From Clostridia bacterium (GTDB lineage: Bacteria; Bacillota; Clostridia; Oscillospirales; CAG-272): a DNA stretch of 6,152 nucleotides. Positions within the stretch are counted from its first letter, which is position 1. Every line of letters starts with the position of its first letter. The position numbers were made by a program, and so were the translations under genes. Shown one piece after another: positions 1-4,070 of the stretch. The stretch spans positions 1 through 6,152 of the forward strand of contig JAGDBW010000174.1 in the NCBI GenBank assembly GCA_017958845.1. The letters are read 5' to 3'. The notes below the pieces were generated by a model. It saw only the letters and a list, made by a program, of their open reading frames with translations, ran no database searches and was not told the origin of the DNA.

Positions 1-74
1 GGCGAGGGGCCGATCTCGCGGATCTCGCACAGCCCGTATGAGCCGTATACCATATAGTCACCCGTGCGATACAT
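1..74 (-). CDS. CarD-family transcription regulator, N-terminal fragment
   Basis: Only the first 24 codons are inside the window; the gene runs off the left edge. The peptide begins MYRTGDYMVYGSYGLCEI and continues REIGPS. This matches the opening of CarD/CdnL-type proteins, whose N-terminal Tudor-like RNA-polymerase-interaction domain (shared with the Mfd/TRCF RID) typically starts with a GD-x-VVY-x-x-x-G-V-x-x-I-x-x-I pattern. CarD proteins bind the RNA polymerase beta subunit and stabilise promoter open complexes. The start is well supported: a perfect AAAGGAGG lies 8 nt upstream of the ATG, a promoter-like element sits about 70 nt upstream, and a terminator separates it from the preceding operon, so it appears to be its own transcription unit. 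The DNA-binding C-terminal domain cannot be seen, so a shorter RID-only protein is possible. The family call rests on a short stretch. Confidence 0.72.
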   Translation of the reverse strand, partial: MYRTGDYMVYGSYGLCEIREIGPS

Positions 75-82
75 CGGTCAGG

Positions 83-90
83 CCTCCTTT
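83..90 (-). promoter_or_regulatory. Shine-Dalgarno of the CarD-like gene
   Basis: On the minus strand this reads AAAGGAGG, a full match to the anti-Shine-Dalgarno complement, 8 nt before the ATG at 74. It fixes the start codon of the truncated CarD-like gene and suggests efficient translation. Confidence 0.85.
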
Positions 91-140
91 CCGGTCGATG
101 TGGGGCAATGACGTGCCGTTTGTATGTATATACTATTTTT

Positions 141-177
141 ATTATACCATATACGGCCCGCCCGTTCTATGCGTCAA
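141..177 (-). promoter_or_regulatory. Probable sigma-A promoter of the CarD-like gene
   Basis: This is an AT-rich island in GC-rich DNA. On the minus strand a perfect TATAAT (141-146) is preceded by TGG, giving an extended -10 (TGnTATAAT, 141-149). A TTGACG hexamer (172-177) lies 25 nt upstream of that TATAAT, which is too far for a classical pair. It is, however, 18 nt from an overlapping TATATG (148-153). So either an extended -10 promoter with no proper -35, or TTGACG-18-TATATG, is plausible. Transcription would begin near 130-140 and give a leader of roughly 55-65 nt before the CarD-like ATG. It lies just downstream of the terminator of the preceding genes, as expected for a new transcription unit. 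Confidence 0.6.
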
Positions 178-221
178 AATCAACAAAAACCCCGTCTCCC
201 CGCTATCCAAAATGCCCAAAA

Positions 222-261
222 GACAAAAAGCGCTCCTCCTGTCAGAAGAGCGCTTTTTGTC
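222..261 (-). terminator. Intrinsic terminator, perfect 14-bp stem, probably bidirectional
   Basis: GACAAAAAGCGCTC (222-235) and GAGCGCTTTTTGTC (248-261) are perfect inverted complements around a 12-nt loop. Read on the minus strand, the descending arm carries CTTTTTGTC followed by TTTT, so a GC-rich core (GAGCGC) is followed by U-rich RNA, as in intrinsic termination. The plus-strand reading has the same CTTTTTGTC followed by GTTTTT, so it could work in both directions. It lies about 100 nt past the cyclophilin stop and just before the CarD-like promoter, so its likely job is to end the cyclophilin transcript. Confidence 0.85.
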
Positions 262-363
262 GTTTTTCGGTCGCTTTTCGGTCGGTGTCGGCCGGGCGTT
301 TTTCCCTTTTTGCGGCTGTTTGGCAGCCCGGAGGCGGCCCGGCCGCGGCAGCCCGGCGATCGG
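262..363. other. Repeat-rich trailer between cyclophilin and terminator
   Basis: This 102-nt stretch has no credible gene. It holds two tandem 11-nt units, TTTTCGGTCGC/G (264-274 and 275-285). It also holds a 10-bp direct repeat GGCAGCCCGG (322-331 and 347-356) flanking the near-perfect palindrome GCGGCC-C-GGCCGC (334-346). The RNA is likely to fold strongly and may protect the 3' end of the transcript; that role is inference. Confidence 0.5.
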
Positions 364-948
364 TCAGCGCAGCTCGGCCGACTCGATGACCGGCGGGGTC
401 AGCGGCCGGTTGTTCGCGTCGGTGGGCAGGGCGGCCAGACGGTCGACGATCTCCATGCCCTCGACCACGTAGCCAAAGGCCGCGTAGTTGCCGTCGAGAA
501 AGGTGCAGTCGGCCGCACAGATAAAGAACTGCGAGCTGGCCGTGTCATAGCCGCTCGAGGAGCGGGCCATGGAGACGGTGCCGCGCACGTGGGAGCGGGT
601 GTTGGCGACGCCGTTGCGACTGAACTCGCCCTTGACCGTCACGCCCGCGCCGCCCGTTCCGTCGCCGTCGGGGTCTCCGCCCTGGATGATCCACCCGCCG
701 CTGCCCGTCAGGTCCGCGACGCGGTGAAAGGTCAGACCGGTATAAAATCCCTTGGCCACCAGATTGCGCAGATGTCCACAGGTGATAGGGGCGTTGTCGT
801 CGTCGAGCGCGATCACGATCTCCCCTTCGCCCCGGATGCGGAGCACGATCTGCGCGGCTTTTTGCTTTTTCTTTTTGCAGCCGGTCACGGGCAGGAGCAT
901 CGTCGGCAAAAGCGCGAGGAGCAAGAAGAGAGCCAGGATCTTTTTCAT
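364..948 (-). CDS. Lipoprotein cyclophilin-type peptidyl-prolyl cis-trans isomerase
   Basis: A 194-residue protein. Residues 1-23 form a lipoprotein signal peptide (MKK, a leucine-rich core, then the lipobox V-T-G-C with C24 as the lipidated residue), followed by a KKKK stretch. The mature protein should be anchored on the outer face of the membrane. Residues 33-193 are a cyclophilin domain that catalyses prolyl cis-trans isomerisation in exported proteins. Visible motifs are FHR (74-76, catalytic Arg76), IIQGGDP (87-93), SMA (126-128), SSQFFI (138-143) and FLDGNYAAFG (150-159). Relative to human cyclophilin A, the Trp121 position is Phe150, the His126 position is Tyr155 and the Phe60 position is Trp86; a Phe at the 121 site is common in bacterial family members and goes with weak cyclosporin binding. 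About five extra residues (ADLTGSGG region, 78-85) follow FHRV. The ATG at 948 has GGGAG 8 nt upstream. It is the last gene before the terminator, 120 nt after the oxidoreductase, with no clear promoter of its own. Confidence 0.95.
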   Translation of the reverse strand: MKKILALFLLLALLPTMLLPVTGCKKKKQKAAQIVLRIRGEGEIVIALDDDNAPITCGHLRNLVAKGFYTGLTFHRVADLTGSGGWIIQGGDPDGDGTGGAGVTVKGEFSRNGVANTRSHVRGTVSMARSSSGYDTASSQFFICAADCTFLDGNYAAFGYVVEGMEIVDRLAALPTDANNRPLTPPVIESAELR

Positions 949-1068
949 GGTTGTGTCTCCCGTTTCTTTGATGGAGCGGATACCGGGCCGAAAGGCGCGG
1001 CGTCCGGGAACAGAGCGCGGCGTTCGGGAACAGAGCGCGGAGCGCGGAACGCGGGGACGAAGCCGCGG
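949..1068. other. Intergenic spacer with a 20-bp tandem repeat
   Basis: This 120-nt gap lies between the oxidoreductase stop and the cyclophilin start. It is dominated by GC-rich repetition (see the repeat at 1001-1040), plus the cyclophilin ribosome binding site (GGGAG, 957-961 on the minus strand). I see no AT-rich -10 element and no stem followed by a T-tract, so read-through from the oxidoreductase into the cyclophilin is likely. Confidence 0.5.
1001..1040. repeat. Two tandem copies of a 20-bp unit
   Basis: Positions 1001-1020 and 1021-1040 match at 19 of 20 bases; the unit is CGTYCGGGAACAGAGCGCGG, with C or T at the fourth position. The flanks continue the pattern in part: GGCGCGG ends just before unit 1 and AGCGCGG (1041-1047) follows unit 2. 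This is a short tandem duplication in non-coding DNA, probably from replication slippage. Confidence 0.9.
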
Positions 1069-2280
1069 TCAGGGCAGGTCGCGCTCGTGCAGGATCACGC
1101 CGTCCGCGCGCAGCCGGTCGGCCAGGATCATATAGTCCGGGCGCTCGCCCCCCCGCGAGAGGGCGGCGGCGGTGCCGGCGGCCTGCCCCGTCACGGCGCA
1201 GGCGGGGATCACGCGGGAGACGTCCCACAGCCGGTCGGAGACCGAGATCATGCGCCCGGCCGCCCAGAGGTTGTCGACGCGGCCGCAGTAGAGCGATCCG
1301 TAGGGGATCTCGTAGACCGGCCCGGCGCGCCGCCAGTCGGAGATCAGCCCGATGCTCTCGGGCACGTAGACGTGCGCGTCGGCCACGTCCGGCGTCGCCT
1401 CGCCGACGAGCCGCGCGGTCATGCGCAACTGCGGCACGGTCGGGATCGCGGTCAGCGCGTACCCGTCCGAAACGTCCCCCCGCGCAAAAAAGTGATCGAG
1501 CAGCTGCCGGTGCGCGGCCTCGGTCATGCGGCTGACCTCAAAGGAGTCCAGCCCTCCAAAGTGCGGTTGGCTCATATCCACGGCGGGGTTGGTCTCGTCG
1601 TCGGGGTCGGGTTGGTTGGGGTTTTCGGCGTAGCCCAGCATCTGCAGGTGCAGGCGGCCGTCTCTCAGATAGTAGTACCAGGAGGGCAGGGTGTTGCCCC
1701 AGCGGTAGGGGGCGCAGTCCAGCCCCAGCGCGCGGCAGAGCACCGCGTCGCCGGTCGCGTCCACCGCCGAGCCGCAAGCCAGCCAAAAGCGGCCGTCCCG
1801 CCCCTCGCAGACGAGGCGGGTCACCCGGCCGCCTTTAAGCGCGCCGCCGCACACGGAGACGCCAAAGAGCGTCTCGACCCCCGCGTCCCGGAGCTTTTCT
1901 TCGCACAGCAGAGCAAACACGTTGGCAGAAAAGCGCACCTGAAAGCGCTGTTTTTTGCGCGCTTCGGGGTCGACTCCGTCCAGCCACGCGTCGGGGTAGA
2001 GGTCCTCCGCGCCGCGGGAGATCGAGAGCCGGAGCAGCTCTTCCGCGATCCCAAAGGAGCATTGCCGCCCCAGCCCGTCGCACAGCGGCAGGTAGATGGT
2101 GATGAGCCCCAGCGTGGCCAGTCCGCCCAGGGCATACTCCCGTTCGATGAGCAGCGTCTTTGCGCCGCACCGGGCGGACGCCAGCGCCGCCGCGATGCCG
2201 GCGACGCCCCCGCCGCAGACGATCACGTCATAGCGGCCGCGCAGGGGCAGGTCTCTCGCTTCTTCCCGGATGGTCGTCAC
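1069..2280 (-). CDS. FAD-dependent oxidoreductase (FAD_oxidored family)
   Basis: From GTG at 2280 the protein is 403 residues. Using that numbering, YDVIVCGGGVAG (17-28) is the Rossmann dinucleotide-binding motif and Glu46 in LIERE is the expected ribose-binding acid. ALGGLATLG (50-58), AVDATGD (172-178) and NLWAAGR with CAVTGQAAG (337-343, 361-369) are the other FAD-binding signatures of this family (PF12831 type). It should be a soluble cytosolic flavoprotein; its substrate cannot be read from the sequence. The GTG start is preferred because AAAGAGGA sits at the right distance (GAGG 8 nt upstream) and because family members often open with a sequence like MTTIREEARDLP before YDVIV. An in-frame ATG at 2328 would give 419 residues. 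It overlaps the upstream stop as ATGA, which suits translational coupling, but it has no visible ribosome binding site. The gene directly follows the membrane/spermidine-synthase-like gene and is very likely co-transcribed with it. Confidence 0.93.
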   Translation of the reverse strand: MTTIREEARDLPLRGRYDVIVCGGGVAGIAAALASARCGAKTLLIEREYALGGLATLGLITIYLPLCDGLGRQCSFGIAEELLRLSISRGAEDLYPDAWLDGVDPEARKKQRFQVRFSANVFALLCEEKLRDAGVETLFGVSVCGGALKGGRVTRLVCEGRDGRFWLACGSAVDATGDAVLCRALGLDCAPYRWGNTLPSWYYYLRDGRLHLQMLGYAENPNQPDPDDETNPAVDMSQPHFGGLDSFEVSRMTEAAHRQLLDHFFARGDVSDGYALTAIPTVPQLRMTARLVGEATPDVADAHVYVPESIGLISDWRRAGPVYEIPYGSLYCGRVDNLWAAGRMISVSDRLWDVSRVIPACAVTGQAAGTAAALSRGGERPDYMILADRLRADGVILHERDLP

Positions 2281-2324
2281 TCTTTCGTCCTCTTTCGGAT
2301 GGTCGTCGCCCTTTTGTTTTCGGG
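2267..2324. repeat. Imperfect 29-bp tandem duplication at the gene junction
   Basis: Two adjacent 29-bp units (2267-2295 and 2296-2324) share CGGATGGTCGTC exactly at their left ends and agree at about 21 of 29 positions overall. The duplicated segment spans the GTG start and ribosome binding site of the oxidoreductase and the short gap up to the preceding gene's stop. Because 29 is not a multiple of three, the two copies encode unrelated peptides if the upstream ATG is used. Confidence 0.6.
2288..2295 (-). promoter_or_regulatory. Ribosome binding site supporting the GTG start of the oxidoreductase
   Basis: The minus strand reads AAAGAGGA, with the GAGG core 8 nt before GTG at 2280-2278. The alternative ATG at 2328 is preceded by GAATTGACAAA, with no purine-rich Shine-Dalgarno match. 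This favours the GTG start, although coupled reinitiation at the ATG cannot be excluded. Confidence 0.55.
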
Positions 2325-3938
2325 TCATTTTGTCAATTCGTCAAAGAGCCCGCGCAGGCCCTTTTCGCGGTAGATGTTCTGATAGTAGGACAGCTCGTCA
2401 AAGATCAACTCGTCCACCATCCGCATCCCCAACAGTTCGATCGGCGCCTTGTCGTCGGTCAGGATCAGGTCGCCCCCCTCCAGCGCCGTTCTCTGCGAGC
2501 GCACCGAGGAGAGAAACGCCGCCAGTTCCCCGTCGGAGATGGCAGGCAGCGAGGCGTCGAGGTTGGCGTCGGCGCGGTCGTGCTGCATCGCAAAGACCTC
2601 GCGGTTGCCGTTGTCGCAATCCAGGGTCTCCACGTAGCAAAAGACCGACTTGATGGTGTCGCACAGATAGTTGTTGATGGAGCCGGCCTTGTCGGAATAC
2701 ATGTTGAGGTTGACGATCATCACGCCGCCCTCATTCAGATGATCCCGCACCAAAGTAAAGAACTCCACGGTCGACATCTGAAAGGGGATGGTCACGTCCT
2801 GATAGGCGTCGATGAGGATCACGTCGTACTTTTTGTCCTTGACGATGCTCTCCTTGTTGGTGGGAGAGAGGACGGCGCGGCCGTCCTCGACCTGCACCCG
2901 GACGCTGTCCGGCATATCAAAGTGGCTGTAAGCCAGATCCACGATCTTTTTGTCGATCTCCACGCCGTCGATCTGCGCCTCGGGAAAGTAGTGCATGCAC
3001 ACGGAGGCGTAGGTGCCGGAGCCCAGCCCCAGGATGAGCACCGACGGGTCGCTGCCCCCGGCCACGGTGTCGGTCATGTAGGGCGCGAGCAGGGCGTATT
3101 CATAATAAAAGCGGCTCAGCCCCGGCGTTTTCTTTTTGAGCGACTGCACGCCGATCAGCACGTTGGTCGACAGGTACACGTATTCGTCGTCCTCGGTGAC
3201 CTGCAGATAGTTGTAGATGGACTCGTCCTCATAGATGTCGTTTTCCCAAAAGGCAAAGCCCGTCAAAGGAGCCAAAAAGCCCGACGCGGCGATCAGGACG
3301 AGGGAGACCGCGCACCGCACGACGCGGCGGCGGGACGAAGTGAGAAAGAACAGCGCCGCGAGGACAAACAGCACCGCGGCAAAAAAGACAAAGGTCAAGG
3401 CCGTGCCGACGGCGGGGATGGTCAGAAAGGTGGGCACAAAGGTGCCGATGATGGAGCCGATGGTGTTGAGCGCGTTCATCTTGCCGACCGTGCGGCCCGC
3501 GTCGTCGGTGGTGCGCATCACGTAGCGCGACAGCGACGGGGTGGTCGTGCCCAGCAGCATCAGCGGAAAGACAAACAGCACAAAGCAGGCGACAAACGCC
3601 GCCCAGATCAGATAGTTGGCGCGTACGACCAGCGCCGTCGTCATGGCGATCAGGGCGATGATATACTTGCCCACGACGGGGATGAGCGCGATCCACACCG
3701 ACGCTACCAGGATCCGGGCGTAGAGCCGCGCGGGGTCGGGATGACGGTCGGCGGAGCGCCCGCCCCAGAGGTTGCCCAGGGCCATGGCGATCATGATGGT
3801 GCCGATGATGATGGTCCACACGATCTGCGAAGAAGAAAAGTAGGGCGCGAGCAGACGCGACGCGCCGATCTCCACGGCCATGACGGCCATACCGGCAAAG
3901 AACTCGGTCAGGTACAAAAACCACTTCTTTTGCAGCAT
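2325..3938 (-). CDS. Membrane protein fused to a spermidine-synthase-like (SAM-fold) domain
   Basis: A 537-residue protein from ATG 3938. Residues 1 to about 225 contain seven or eight hydrophobic segments. They open with the pattern EFFAGMAVMAVEIGASRLLA (split here only by length), then SQIVWT and GNLWGGRSADR, which is typical of proteins annotated as fused MFS/spermidine synthase. Residues from about 240 form a soluble domain with a class I nucleotide-binding fold: VLILGLGSGT (300-309), an acidic motif VEID (326-329), EDGR (351-354), YDVILIDAY (371-379) and LTDDKAPIE (493-501). Genuine spermidine synthases carry GGGDG and D-x-x-D-P; here these read GLGSG and D-A-Y-Q-D, so aminopropyl transfer is doubtful and the reaction is unknown. 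The start is set by AAAAGGAG 6 nt upstream; an upstream in-frame TTG at 3965 is not needed. It lies 132 nt after pheT and is closely linked to the oxidoreductase. Confidence 0.93.
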   Translation of the reverse strand: MLQKKWFLYLTEFFAGMAVMAVEIGASRLLAPYFSSSQIVWTIIIGTIMIAMALGNLWGGRSADRHPDPARLYARILVASVWIALIPVVGKYIIALIAMTTALVVRANYLIWAAFVACFVLFVFPLMLLGTTTPSLSRYVMRTTDDAGRTVGKMNALNTIGSIIGTFVPTFLTIPAVGTALTFVFFAAVLFVLAALFFLTSSRRRVVRCAVSLVLIAASGFLAPLTGFAFWENDIYEDESIYNYLQVTEDDEYVYLSTNVLIGVQSLKKKTPGLSRFYYEYALLAPYMTDTVAGGSDPSVLILGLGSGTYASVCMHYFPEAQIDGVEIDKKIVDLAYSHFDMPDSVRVQVEDGRAVLSPTNKESIVKDKKYDVILIDAYQDVTIPFQMSTVEFFTLVRDHLNEGGVMIVNLNMYSDKAGSINNYLCDTIKSVFCYVETLDCDNGNREVFAMQHDRADANLDASLPAISDGELAAFLSSVRSQRTALEGGDLILTDDKAPIELLGMRMVDELIFDELSYYQNIYREKGLRGLFDELTK

Positions 3939-4070
3939 AAAGAACTCCTTTTCTGTGTGCGGCAAGGGGAACGGCGGGCGCTCCCTCGCCTCGCACGGTC
4001 GGGGTTGCTTGCACGACGCGCCCCGGCGGGCGCGGAGAATACAGAAAAAAGCAGGGCGAGAAAGAGAGAA
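3939..4070. other. Intergenic region between pheT and the membrane fusion gene
   Basis: In this 132-nt gap the minus strand first shows a pyrimidine-rich run with CTTTTTT just after the pheT stop. It then shows a 7-bp GC hairpin, CGCGCCC-GCCG-GGGCGCG (4017-4034), and finally the ribosome binding site of the next gene. The T-run precedes the hairpin rather than following it, so this is not a standard intrinsic terminator. No convincing -35/-10 pair is visible. Read-through from pheT is therefore possible, and a weak promoter cannot be excluded. Confidence 0.45.
3945..3952 (-). promoter_or_regulatory. Shine-Dalgarno deciding the start of the membrane fusion gene
   Basis: The minus strand reads AAAAGGAG, 6 nt before ATG 3938. 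It lies inside the nine-codon extension that a TTG start at 3965 would add, so it selects the internal ATG as the true start. Confidence 0.85.

Noticed and set aside
2281..2328. A sixteen-codon N-terminal extension of the oxidoreductase from the ATG at 2328.
   Set aside because: Not excluded, but not preferred: there is no ribosome binding site, the encoded residues are charged and of low complexity, and the stretch lies in an imperfect duplication. The ATGA overlap keeps it as an alternative.
124..2373. A 749-codon open frame on the plus strand, antisense to the cyclophilin and most of the oxidoreductase.
   Set aside because: It crosses the terminator and two well-supported genes, is rich in Arg, Gly, Ala, Val and His as expected of a GC-rich shadow frame, shows no domain motif, and starts within the AT-rich promoter island without a ribosome binding site.
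3939..3965. A nine-codon N-terminal extension of the membrane fusion protein from a TTG start.
   Set aside because: The extension would contain the AAAAGGAG ribosome binding site of the ATG at 3938, and the family similarity starts after that ATG.
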